Shown here: positions 24,614-34,200 of the stretch, in pieces
Layout: the number at the start of each line of letters is the position of its first letter
How positions within the stretch are numbered: the stretch's first letter is position 1
Assembly (NCBI RefSeq): GCF_030464885.1
Contig: NZ_JALPRJ010000031.1
Span: 1 to 64,000 of the forward strand
Direction: 5' to 3'
Source of the DNA: Caballeronia sp. SEWSISQ10-4 2
Lineage (GTDB): Bacteria > Pseudomonadota > Gammaproteobacteria > Burkholderiales > Burkholderiaceae
Length of the DNA stretch: 64,000 nucleotides
Notes under the pieces: model-generated
Told to the model about the DNA's origin: nothing
The model's database searches: none
What the model saw: only the letters and a program-made list of their open reading frames with translations
Made by a program: the position numbers and the translations under genes

Positions 24614-25669
24614 ATGAATTTCCGAACCCGGCACTATGCGGCGGCCTTCTGCCGCCACACTTGCAAACATGCGCTGTTCTGCGCGCTGCCGCTCCTTGTC
24701 GCCGCAGGCACAGTCCGTGCACAAGGCTCGGTCACGCTATACGGCACGCTCGACACCAGTATCGAAGTGACCAATCCCGGCAATGGCTGGACGGCGCGAA
24801 TGGATTCCGGCGCTTATCGCGGTTCGCGCTTCGGCCTGCGCGGGAGCGAGCCCATAGGCGACGGAACAAGCGTGATCTTCGACCTGGAGAACGGCTTTGG
24901 CTCCAACAACGGCACTCTGGACACAGCCGGAACACTGTTCAACCGGCAAGCGTGGGTCGGCCTCGATACACCGTGGGGCCAGACGCGCTTCGGGCGGCAA
25001 TATTCGCCGCTTTATATCCCGTTCAAGGGTGGACTCGATGCCTTCGGCGCGGGCACGATCGGATCCGGACTGAATAACCTGTCGAAGATCACGCCCTACA
25101 CGGATAACGCGCTAACCTGGATCTCGCCAACCGTCGCAGGCTTCGACGTCACCGGCATGGCCGCCTTGCGCGACCCGGGCGACGGCAACGGCCTCAGCGG
25201 ATATTACGTGACGGCCAACTACACGCTCGATGCTTTGCAGTTGTCTTATGCACGGCAACAAACACACGGAGACACCGGCCTGCGCGCGAATTTCGCCGGG
25301 GCGTCCTACCTGTTTGGTCCCGTGCGTACCTACGTCGCATTCTTCAACGGCGACGGCGGTAGTCCGCGCTATCACGACGACGGCGTGTCACTGTCTGCCT
25401 CCTGGGCCGTCTCGCGCCAGGCCCGCGCATCGCTGGGCTACGCGCATGCGCGCGATCGCAGCGGCCAGGGCAACAACGCCGACCAGTTCAGCGTCGCGTT
25501 CGAATACACGCTGTCGCGTTCGCTGCTCCTGTATTTCACCGCCGCCGATCTGGAGAATCGCGGAAACGCAGCGTTCACGCTGCGCGGCGTCAATGTGACG
25601 GGATTACCCGTGGCCTACCCCGGTGCGCCAGTGCGTGGTGTGCAGATAGGAATGATCGAACGATTTTGA
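24614..25669 (+). CDS. Outer-membrane porin, OmpC-like
   Basis: A 351-residue porin. A rather long signal peptide (about 36 residues, ending VRAQ) precedes GSVTLYGTLDTSIEV, the standard first strand. GSRFGLRGSEPIGDG and RQAWVGLDTPWGQTRFGRQY follow, and the chain ends in Phe (GMIERF). Its stop is only seven bases from the GH6 cellulase start, so the two are one transcript. That suggests a porin tuned to the cellulase products (cello-oligosaccharides). Confidence 0.87.
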   Translation: MNFRTRHYAAAFCRHTCKHALFCALPLLVAAGTVRAQGSVTLYGTLDTSIEVTNPGNGWTARMDSGAYRGSRFGLRGSEPIGDGTSVIFDLENGFGSNNGTLDTAGTLFNRQAWVGLDTPWGQTRFGRQYSPLYIPFKGGLDAFGAGTIGSGLNNLSKITPYTDNALTWISPTVAGFDVTGMAALRDPGDGNGLSGYYVTANYTLDALQLSYARQQTHGDTGLRANFAGASYLFGPVRTYVAFFNGDGGSPRYHDDGVSLSASWAVSRQARASLGYAHARDRSGQGNNADQFSVAFEYTLSRSLLLYFTAADLENRGNAAFTLRGVNVTGLPVAYPGAPVRGVQIGMIERF

Positions 25670-25676
25670 ACTGAAA

Positions 25677-26609
25677 ATGCGCTTCAAACACTGTCTCGTC
25701 ATCGTGGTTTTGGCTTTTTACGGTGCGGCGCAAGCGCGTGCCGATGCTGGATTTTATGTCGATCCCGAGTCGGGTCCCGCACTATGGGCACGCGCTCATT
25801 CGAATGACCCGCGTGCAGCACGCATCGCGGAATCGATTGCCAATGTGCCGATGGCGCGCTGGTTCGGCAACTGGAGCGGCGACGTTCGCAGGGCCGTGAA
25901 CCGTTTCGCCGGCAAGGCAAATGCCGCAGATCGGAAACCCATTCTGGTCGCCTACAACATCCCCAATCGCGACTGCGGCGGGGCGTCGGCGGGAGGGGTT
26001 GCCGATGCCGCGGCCTATCGCGTGTGGATAGACTCGTTCTCACGCGGCGTGGGCAATCGACGGGCACTGGTTATTGTCGAACCCGATTCGACCGCGGAAC
26101 TGGACTGCTTCAAGACCGACGACAAGCGCGACGAGCGGCTCGGACTACTGCGTTACGCGGTCTCGCGCTTTCGCCTCAATGCGCCGGACGCGGACGTGTA
26201 TCTCGACGGCGGAAACGCACACTGGATTTCCGCGACCGTCATGGCCACGCGGCTGAACGCTGCCGGCTTGAGCGACGCAAAAGGATTTGCCGTGAACGTA
26301 TCCAATTTCTATACGACCGCAGAATCGATGGCTTATGCGAACTCGGTGAACGCCGCTTTAGCGCAGCAGTTCGGCTACACCAAGCCGTTTGCCATCGATA
26401 CAAGTCGTAACGGGAATGGGTCGGATGGCCAGTGGTGCAATCCGCCCGGCAGGAAGATCGGCGCAAGCACGGGTGCCGCATCGGACACGATGCTGCCGGT
26501 GTGGATCAAGGTCCCGGGAGATTCCGACGGCGCTTGCGGGTCCGCTCCGACAACCCGCGCCGGGGCGTTCAGTCCGGAGCTGGCGGTTCGTCTTATCGAT
26601 GGCGACTGA
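25677..26609 (+). CDS. Secreted glycoside hydrolase family 6 (endoglucanase/cellobiohydrolase)
   Basis: A 310-residue GH6 enzyme with a 22-residue signal peptide (AQARADA) and no carbohydrate-binding module. Diagnostic stretches are VAYNIPNRDCGGASAGG with Asp99, VIVEPDS with the general-acid Asp137, VYLDGGNAHW, FAVNVSNFYTT, FAIDTSRNGNG, WCNPPGRKIG and WIKVPGDSDG. The last normally reads PGESDG; here Glu is Asp282. It inverts the configuration while cleaving beta-1,4-glucan. Its partner is the porin seven bases upstream. In this family of bacteria it may serve plant cell-wall use, or remodelling of the cell's own bacterial cellulose. Confidence 0.87.
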   Translation: MRFKHCLVIVVLAFYGAAQARADAGFYVDPESGPALWARAHSNDPRAARIAESIANVPMARWFGNWSGDVRRAVNRFAGKANAADRKPILVAYNIPNRDCGGASAGGVADAAAYRVWIDSFSRGVGNRRALVIVEPDSTAELDCFKTDDKRDERLGLLRYAVSRFRLNAPDADVYLDGGNAHWISATVMATRLNAAGLSDAKGFAVNVSNFYTTAESMAYANSVNAALAQQFGYTKPFAIDTSRNGNGSDGQWCNPPGRKIGASTGAASDTMLPVWIKVPGDSDGACGSAPTTRAGAFSPELAVRLIDGD

Positions 26610-26622
26610 ACCGCGCAACAAG

Positions 26623-27495
26623 TCACCCATGAAACGCGCCGACCGACCGTTGTGCGGCTACAGGCTCTGATTCCGGATCGACTGCCGCGATAATCTGCGC
26701 GCGCAATCCGTTTGACGCCGCGGACGAATCCAAAGCTTGAAAGCGTGCTATCGATGCCGCACCCTGCTGATCGAGGAACACCTCATCGTCGGCCAGCGCC
26801 GTGCGTTGGATCCGATGATCGCGATAAGGCCGGTCCTGCATCAGCAGGACCGTCAGCTTCTCGGGAAAGAAAATCTGACCGACATGCGAGACATGCTCAC
26901 CTTTAAGTGATCCATCGCCAGCGCTTCCGGCAACGCGCACCTTGAAGTGAATGTGATTCGTCCGCCCCGGATAGAAGCCTGGAAAGATGGTCTGGAACAC
27001 GACATTTCCGTGGGCGTCCGAGCGCTGCACGCCTCGTAAAAAAGTCAGTCGATCCGTGGGTTTGCCTTGCGGCGGTGGAGGTGACAGCTGTCCATGCAGG
27101 TCCCCGGCTCCGGGCGGTGGTCCAAAAGCGCCGGTGGGCATTGGTCCCGGCGGTAACGCGCTCTGCTTGGTCTTAGTGAAGCCGGAGTAAATACCAAGGG
27201 CATCGCAATGCCAGATATCGACGATGGCATTGGCAAGCGGCAAACAACGGCGCGCATCGACGAGCGCTATGTTGAGCAAGAGCGGAACACCCGTCCGTCC
27301 CTCGGTAATGTTGGACCTGAGCAGTTCATCTTCAATGTAGTATGGACCGACCTCCTGCTCTGCACTTAGCTGGCATAAGCCGCTGCTGTGCGTGCTTCCG
27401 GCCGCTTGTGCACTAGCCGGAAACCTCAGTACGGCCCCGAGAGCAAGGGTGGCAGAAAGAAAACGGCGACGGGCAATACGGGTCTTGCTAACCAT
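26623..27495 (-). CDS. Tat-exported intradiol ring-cleavage dioxygenase
   Basis: A 290-residue protein from the ATG at 27495 (a GTG nine bases upstream is possible). It begins with a twin-arginine signal (ARRRFLSATLALG) and an ASAQAAG cleavage region. The catalytic domain shows EQEVGPYYIEDELLRSNI, VDIWHCDALGIYSGF and FYPGRTNHIHFKV, the last with the Fe(III) ligands Tyr and two His. Cytoplasmic relatives are protocatechuate 3,4- and catechol 1,2-dioxygenases. Exported ones are less studied and may attack catechols released from lignocellulose. A Pro-rich loop (PPPGAGDLHGQLSPPPPQGK) is inserted at about 128-148. It is convergent with the GH6 cellulase, 13 bases apart. Confidence 0.83.
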   Translation of the reverse strand: MVSKTRIARRRFLSATLALGAVLRFPASAQAAGSTHSSGLCQLSAEQEVGPYYIEDELLRSNITEGRTGVPLLLNIALVDARRCLPLANAIVDIWHCDALGIYSGFTKTKQSALPPGPMPTGAFGPPPGAGDLHGQLSPPPPQGKPTDRLTFLRGVQRSDAHGNVVFQTIFPGFYPGRTNHIHFKVRVAGSAGDGSLKGEHVSHVGQIFFPEKLTVLLMQDRPYRDHRIQRTALADDEVFLDQQGAASIARFQALDSSAASNGLRAQIIAAVDPESEPVAAQRSVGAFHG

Positions 27496-27743
27496 CTGAC
27501 TCACTTTTTATTGGCAGGAATAGCGCGCCGGTGGTTACTGTCCAGGCGCGCCGTCCGCACTATAAGACGCCACGGATTTTCATTGGTTACCCTTCTTTTA
27601 CGGGGTCTTAGGGATCTCAAGCTGGCAAGCGCCCATGCATCAACGTGCCGAAAGAATCGCTAAGATGCCGTAACACGGCCCGGGCGTGCATCGTTTATAG
27701 TCGCTTCGATTGCAGCTTACAAAAGCTTGTCCAGGCTCAAGCC

Positions 27744-28484
27744 ATGTCCAACAGCGAAACCCGAATCCTTCTAGTCGACGACGACGCCGCGCTACGCGAT
27801 CTGCTCCAGGCTTTTTTCGACGAACGCGGCCTCGCGGTCACGTTCCGGCAAGACGCGCACGAGTTGAATCAGGTGGTGATGCGTGAACGGCCATCGATCA
27901 TCGTGCTCGACCTGATGATGCCAGGCATCGACGGCCTGACCGCGCTCTCACGGCTGCGCGCGGACGGCGACAATACGCCGGTCATCATGCTCACGGCGCG
28001 TGCGGACGACATCGACCGGGTTGTCGGCCTGGAAATGGGCGCGGACGACTACCTCGGCAAGCCCTTCATGCCGCGCGAGCTGCTTGCGCGCATCCATGCC
28101 GTGCTGCGCCGGCAGGGAGCGGGCAGATCGCCAAGCCCGACCACTCAACGTTCTGAACCGGTACGTTTCGGGCGCTTCGAACTCGACAACGACCGCCGCA
28201 CGCTCACGCGTGACGGCGAGCCGCAGCGCCTCACCAACAGCGAGTTGCGCCTCCTCAACGTGCTTGTGCGCCACCCGATGGAAACACTGTCGCGAGCGCG
28301 CCTGCTCACGCTCTGGTACGGCACGCATGCGGACGTCACCGAGCGCGGCCTCGACGTGCCGATCTGGCGTCTGCGCCAACTGATTGAAGAGGATCCTTCG
28401 CAGCCGCGCATCATCCAGACCATGCGCGGTATCGGCTATATGTTCGTACCGCCCCGAGTCCCCGGCGACACCCCTGATGCCTAG
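27744..28484 (+). CDS. OmpR-family response regulator
   Basis: A 246-residue regulator. The receiver domain (about 7-120) has Asp13-Asp14, phosphoacceptor Asp56 (IIVLDLMMPG), Thr85 and Lys106 (YLGKPFMP). The C-terminal winged helix (about 145-240) reads FGRFELDNDRRTLTRDG to TMRGIGYMF. I place the start at 27744 because the receiver fold begins eight residues later; an upstream in-frame start adds 33 non-conserved residues. Its stop overlaps the sensor kinase start. It probably controls the RND efflux operon at 30043. Confidence 0.9.
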   Translation: MSNSETRILLVDDDAALRDLLQAFFDERGLAVTFRQDAHELNQVVMRERPSIIVLDLMMPGIDGLTALSRLRADGDNTPVIMLTARADDIDRVVGLEMGADDYLGKPFMPRELLARIHAVLRRQGAGRSPSPTTQRSEPVRFGRFELDNDRRTLTRDGEPQRLTNSELRLLNVLVRHPMETLSRARLLTLWYGTHADVTERGLDVPIWRLRQLIEEDPSQPRIIQTMRGIGYMFVPPRVPGDTPDA

Positions 28485-29784
28485 GTTCCTGCGTCCCCTC
28501 AACAGCATCTTTGGCCGGCTCGCGCTGCTGTCGGTGGGCCTGCTCGTCATGATGCAACTGACGTGGCTCGTGATCGTCGATCGCGAGCGCGCCGTTGTCG
28601 AAGCCGATCACGTCAGCCGACTGGTACGCCTGGTGCTTGATCCGGCAGCAAGCGCCGCCGACGGTTCGAGCGAGCGTCTCGCAGCCGCGCTCGGCCTGCG
28701 TTATGTCGATGCTGGACCGCAGTCAACGCCGCCCGGCTGCCCTCTGCCGTGCGCCGGTACCCACGGGCCATTCGAGACCGCCTTGCGCGCGGACTTGCCG
28801 CCGCAGAGCCGCGTGGTATTCGACAACACCGAGACGCTCATGTGGATACGTTACGGGCCGTCGTCGCGATGGCTCGTGATTCCTGCGGCCGTGCCCCGCG
28901 TGAGCCGCCTGCTGAGCGCCAGCGCACTCATGCTGTTCCTCGCCATTGCCATCGCGCTGCTCGGCGCGTGGCAGATCCAGAAGCCCGTGCTGAGACTCGC
29001 CCGGGCGGCGCGCGAGTTCCGCCTGGGCCATCGTCCGCCGATGGTCCTTGCCAACGGTCCGTCCGAGGTAAAAGGGCTGATCGGCGACTTCAACGAAATG
29101 GCCCGCGAACTGAGCGATGCCGAGCAGGAACGCGCGGTCATGCTGGCGGGTGTCGCGCATGATTTACGCGCGCCGATCACGCGTATCCAAGTCCGCGCGA
29201 ACCTTGTTCCGAGCGCCACCGTGCGCGACGGTTTTTTCCACGACACCGAATCGCTGGCGCAGATCGTTACGCAATTTCTCGACTTTGCCCGCGATACCGA
29301 AGCGAACACGCATGCACCATGGATTTCTGTCGATGCGTTCTGCCGCGCGCACTACGCGGAAGCAGAAGCCGACGTCGACGGGCGCGATGTGCTCGCCCGC
29401 GAGCCGCTCTTCGATCTCGACCTGCAGGCGGGCGACGACTTCCGCCTGCCTGCCGTAGAACTGGACCGGATACTCTCGAACCTCGTAGAAAACGCCTTCA
29501 CCTACGGTGCCCCACCGCTTTGCATCGCGACGTCGCGCAGCAACGGGCGGGACCGGCTGAGCGTGCGCGATCACGGCAAGGGCATGCCCGAAGCCCAATT
29601 CGCGCGCGCACTCAGGCCTTTCGTGCGGCTCGATCCCGCCCGCGGCGGCGACGCGCATTGCGGCCTCGGCTTGACCATCGTGCGGCGTCTTACGCGCCGT
29701 TACGGCGGCGACCTGTCGATGCACAATGCCGACCGCGGCGGCCTCGCCGTCGTGCTCGATTTCCCCTCGCACACTCCCGCCTGA
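28477..29784 (+). CDS. Sensor histidine kinase (EnvZ-like)
   Basis: A 435-residue membrane kinase. Transmembrane helices lie at about 13-35 and 145-166 and enclose a periplasmic sensor domain of about 105 residues with a Cys pair (PPGCPLPCAG). HAMP follows, then the H-box VAHDLRAPITR with His228, N-box (DRILSNLVENAFTYGAP), G1 (VRDHGKGMP) and G2 (HCGLGLTIVRRL). The ATG overlaps the response regulator stop by eight bases (ATGCCTAG), so translation is coupled. The periplasmic CPLPC-type motif could sense metal or redox state. Confidence 0.9.
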   Translation: MPRFLRPLNSIFGRLALLSVGLLVMMQLTWLVIVDRERAVVEADHVSRLVRLVLDPAASAADGSSERLAAALGLRYVDAGPQSTPPGCPLPCAGTHGPFETALRADLPPQSRVVFDNTETLMWIRYGPSSRWLVIPAAVPRVSRLLSASALMLFLAIAIALLGAWQIQKPVLRLARAAREFRLGHRPPMVLANGPSEVKGLIGDFNEMARELSDAEQERAVMLAGVAHDLRAPITRIQVRANLVPSATVRDGFFHDTESLAQIVTQFLDFARDTEANTHAPWISVDAFCRAHYAEAEADVDGRDVLAREPLFDLDLQAGDDFRLPAVELDRILSNLVENAFTYGAPPLCIATSRSNGRDRLSVRDHGKGMPEAQFARALRPFVRLDPARGGDAHCGLGLTIVRRLTRRYGGDLSMHNADRGGLAVVLDFPSHTPA

Positions 29785-30042
29785 TGGCACCGCCGCGGCC
29801 TCACGCGGCAACGTTACACCTCGTAATCAGTCACTAAGCCAGCGTAAGACGCTGCTCGTTAAGCTAGGGTTATCCCTTGCCGCTGGCATGGCGTTGCGCG
29901 GTTTTCTCCGGGCCTCGATGGCTTGGTCAAGCGCCTCTTGAGGCGACCCTCCTTCGCTTTCCCTCGCGTTTTTCGAAAGACCTGCGCATCGATGTTTGCC
30001 TGGCGGCCCTTTGTCGAACCTTGATCGAAGGATGCTCACCGC

Positions 30043-31257
30043 ATGACCAGAATCCATAAGGTATCCGTAGTGACTGCACGATCGCCGCGTGCGCTCGTAG
30101 CCGTTGCCGTTGCCGCGTTTTCGCTCGCCGCGTGTGGCGACGGCGGCGCACAGCGCCCTCCACAGGGCGTTCCCGAAGTGAGCGTGGAGACCATCGCCCC
30201 ACATCCGATCGTGGCAGGTACTGAGCTGTCCGGCCGCCTTTCCGCCATCCGCGTGGCCGATGTCAGGCCGCAGGTGCAAGGCATCGTCATGAAGCGGCTT
30301 TTCACCGAAGGCTCGATGGTCGCAGCGGGCGCGGTGCTCTACCAGATCGACCCGTCCAGCTACCAGGCGAGTTATGACCAGGCCGTCGGGACACTCGTGA
30401 AAGCGCAAGCCACGGCCGATGCCGCGCAAACGAAGGCGACGCGTTATACGGATTTATCGAAGATAGATGGCGTGAGCAAGCAGGACTACGACGACGCAAT
30501 TTCGTCGCTGCAGGAAGCGAAGGCCGATGTGGTCGCCGATCGCGCGGCACTGAAGACCACCGCGATCAACCTGGGTTACACGAAGATCGTCTCACCGATC
30601 GCCGGCCGTATCGGCAAGTCGAGTGTGACCGAAGGCGCGCTCGTCACGGCCGAGCAGACCACGGCGCTAGCCACCGTACAGGCGACCGGCGAGATGTATC
30701 TCGACGTCACCCGTTCATCGGTCGACTGGCTGCGGCTGCAAAAGGAGTTCGCGAGCGGCCAGTTGCAGCAGGCCGGAAGCGACGGCGCTGTCGTGCATCT
30801 CGTGATGGAAGACGGCAGTGAATATCCGCATGCCGGCAAGCTGCTGTTCTCGGATATCACCGTCGACGCCACCACCGGTTCGGTCACGCTACGCAGCGTG
30901 TTTCCGAATCCGGAGGGCGCGTTGCTGCCGGGCATGTTCGTGCGCGCGCGTCTCGAAGAAGGCGTGAACCAGCAGGCAATCACAGTGCCGCAACTGGCGG
31001 TATCGCGTGCGTCCGACGGATCCGCCAGCGTGCTCACAGTCGGCGCCGACGGCAAGGTCGTGCAGACATCCGTGACTGCCAACACAGCGAACGGCGCGAA
31101 CTGGGTCATCACGAGCGGCCTTAAGGCCGGCGACCGGGTGGTCGTGTCGGGTTCGCAGAAAGCGCGAACGGGTGCGCTCGTCAAGGCGGTCGAAAGCCCC
31201 TCTCCTTCCTATACCCCCGCTACGCCGGCCACGGCCGCGTCGGCCACCCGCAGCTAA
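30043..31257 (+). CDS. RND efflux periplasmic adaptor (AcrA/MexA type lipoprotein)
   Basis: A 404-residue membrane-fusion protein. A lipobox ends at Cys31 (FSLAAC), so it is anchored to the inner membrane by lipid. The lipoyl/barrel-sandwich halves are VRPQVQGIVMKRLFTEGSMVAAG and YTKIVSPIAGRIGKSSVTEGALV, flanking an alpha hairpin (about 100-155). The C-terminal membrane-proximal domain includes SGLKAGDRVVVSG. First gene of the tripartite efflux operon, 258 bases after the two-component kinase; that gap shows no gene and should carry the operon promoter. Confidence 0.92.
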   Translation: MTRIHKVSVVTARSPRALVAVAVAAFSLAACGDGGAQRPPQGVPEVSVETIAPHPIVAGTELSGRLSAIRVADVRPQVQGIVMKRLFTEGSMVAAGAVLYQIDPSSYQASYDQAVGTLVKAQATADAAQTKATRYTDLSKIDGVSKQDYDDAISSLQEAKADVVADRAALKTTAINLGYTKIVSPIAGRIGKSSVTEGALVTAEQTTALATVQATGEMYLDVTRSSVDWLRLQKEFASGQLQQAGSDGAVVHLVMEDGSEYPHAGKLLFSDITVDATTGSVTLRSVFPNPEGALLPGMFVRARLEEGVNQQAITVPQLAVSRASDGSASVLTVGADGKVVQTSVTANTANGANWVITSGLKAGDRVVVSGSQKARTGALVKAVESPSPSYTPATPATAASATRS

Positions 31258-31269
31258 AGCGAGAACCTC

Positions 31270-34200
31270 ATGGCAGGCTTTTTCATCAACCGACCGATTC
31301 TCGCGTGGGTCATCGCCATCGTCATCATGATGGTCGGTGCAGCGTCCATCCGGACGCTACCCGTCGAGCAATATCCGAGCGTTGCACCGGTCTCCGTGCA
31401 GATCACGGCGACCTATCCCGGTGCTTCCGCCGAAACCGTGGCGACCACGGTCACGCAGGTGATCGAACAGAAGTTGAGCGGCATCGACAACCTGCTGTAC
31501 ATGTCCTCCACCAGCAACAACGCGGGAACGGCGACCATCACGCTGACCTTCCAGCAGGGCACCAACGCCGACATCGCGCAGGTGCAGGTGCAGAACAAGG
31601 TGCAGCAGGCAACCTCCTCGTTGCCACAGACGGTGCAGAACCAGGGCGTACAGGTGGCGAAAGCGGCCAACGCGTTCCTGATGATCGTCTCGCTCTCATC
31701 CTCCGACGGCAGCATGAATTCCATCGATCTCGGCAATGTCATCGCCACCCAGATCGAGGATCCGCTGACCCAGATCGACGGCGTAGGCGACGTGACGCTG
31801 TTCGGCGCGCAGCACGCCATGCGCGTGTGGCTCGACCCGGTCAAGCTGCAGGCAGTGGGCCTGACGGCAAGCGATGTCACCACGGCGATCACCAACCAGA
31901 ACGTGCAACTGTCGGTTGGCCAGATTGGCGGTTCACCATCGACGAAGGTGCAGGCCATCAACGCCACCCTCTCCGCGTCGAGCCTGCTCACCACACCCGC
32001 TCAGTTCGGCTCGATCCTGCTGCGTGTGAACACGGACGGATCGAAGGTGCTGCTAAGCGATGTGGCCCGCGTGGAAGTGGGCGGCGACGACTACAGCACG
32101 GATTCGCGGCTGAACGGCAAGCCCGCGGCGTCGCTCGCGGTCAAGCTCGCGAGCGGTGCAAACGCAATGAGCGTCGCGAAGGCCGTGCGGGCGAAGCTCG
32201 ATCAACTGACTCCGCAGTTGCCGCAGAGCGTGGTGGTCGACTATCCCTACGACACCACGCCGTTCGTGCGCATCTCGATTGAAGAGGTGGTGAAGACGCT
32301 GATTGAAGCGGTAATGCTCGTGTTCGTCGTGATGTACGTGTTCCTGCAGAACCTGCGGGCGACGCTGATCCCGACCATCGTCGTGCCGGTTGCACTGCTC
32401 GGCACGTTCGCGGTGATGTCGGTGGTCGGCTTCTCGATCAACGTGCTCTCCATGTTCGGGCTCGTGCTGGCCATCGGCCTGCTGGTGGACGACGCGATCG
32501 TCGTCGTGGAGAACGTCGAGCGCTTGATTGCGGAGGAAAAACTGTCGCCGCTGGAGGCGACCCGGAAGGCGATGAAGCAGATCACCGGGGCGCTCGTCGG
32601 CATCACGACCGTGCTGATCGCCGTGTTCATCCCGATGGCCTTCTTCTCCGGTTCCACCGGCGCGATCTACCGGCAGTTCTCGATCACTATCGTGGCGGCC
32701 ATGCTGCTCTCCGTGTTCCTCGCGCTCACGCTCACCCCCGCATTATGTGCAACGCTGCTCAGGCGTTCGGACGTGGAGCATCACGAGAAACGCGGCCTGC
32801 TTGGCTGGTTCAACCGCGTGCTTGCGCGCGGTACCGACCGCTACTCCACGGGCGTATCGCGCGTGGTCGGCAAGCCGGTGCGTTACCTGGTGATCTACGC
32901 CTTGATCGCGGGTGTCGTCGGGCTGCTCTTCACAAAGCTGCCTTCGTCTTATCTGCCGGAGGAGGACCAGGGCATCATCATCACGTCCATCTCGACACCG
33001 GTCGGCACGCCTTCCGCGAAGACGCTCGAGACGGTGAAACAGGTCGAAGCCTATTATCTCGGCCTGCCGCAGGTGGACAAGATCATCACGCTCACGGGCT
33101 TCAGCTTCAACGGCTCGGGCCAGAACAATGCCCTCGCATTCGTCAAGCTCAAGGACTGGAGCACGCGCCGCGGCCAGGACGGACAGGCATCGTCGATCAT
33201 CCTGCACGCCAACATGCATTTCGCGACCGCAGCGCGCGACGCGCAGATCTTCGCGCTCAACCCGCCGGCGATCCAGGAACTCGGCACGCAAAGCGGGCTC
33301 GACTTCGAGCTCGAAGATCGCGCGGGCCAAGGCCACGACAAGCTGATGGCCGCGCGGCGCGAGTTGATGGCGCTGGCCGCGAACAACAGCATGCTCTCGG
33401 GCATGCGTCCCGGCGGTCTCGACGATACCCCGCAGTTCCACGTCGATATCGATCGCGAGAAGGCCAGTGCGCTCGGGCTTTCCGTCGCTGATGTGAACGA
33501 CACGCTGCAGACCGCGTTCGGCTCCACCTACGTGAACAATTACGTCGATACGGGCCGCATCCAGAAAGTCTACGTGCAGGCCGATGCGCCCTACCGGATG
33601 ATGCCTGCGGACATCGGGCGCTGGTATGTGAAGTCTAGTACGAGCACGAGTACATCTACGTCCAGTACATCAAGCAGCAGTACGACCACGAGCACCACGA
33701 ATTACGACGGCCAGATGGTGCCCTTCTCGGCCTTCTCCTCCGGCAAGTGGAGCTTCGGGCCGCCGCAGATCGAACGCTTCAACCGCACGCTCGCGATGGA
33801 AATCACCGCGCAGACCGGCGCGAACGCCAGCACGGGCCAGGCGATGGACGCTGTCGAAGCGCTCGTGAAGAAGCTGCCTGCGGGCTTTGGCATCGACTGG
33901 ACGGGGCAGTCCTATCAGGAGCGCCTCGCGGGCTCGCAGGCGGTCTATCTGTACGCGATTTCAGTGATCGTCGTGTTCCTGTGTCTCGCGGGTCTCTACG
34001 AAAGCTGGTCCATTCCTATAGCGGTGATCCTCGTCGTGCCGCTCGGCGTGCTGGGGGCGCTGCTCGGCGCGCAACTCCGCGGGCTTCCCGATGACATCTA
34101 CTTCAAGGTCGGCTTGCTGGCGACCATCGGCCTCTCGACCAAGAACGCAATCCTGATCGTCGAATTCGCGAAGGACCTGCAAGCGCAGGGCCGCAGCCTG

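Noticed and set aside
31305..32282. A 325-codon plus-strand frame within the RND pump
   Set aside because: It lies in another frame of the pump gene, which has full-length AcrB similarity; the alternative product is Arg/Gly-rich with no recognisable fold.
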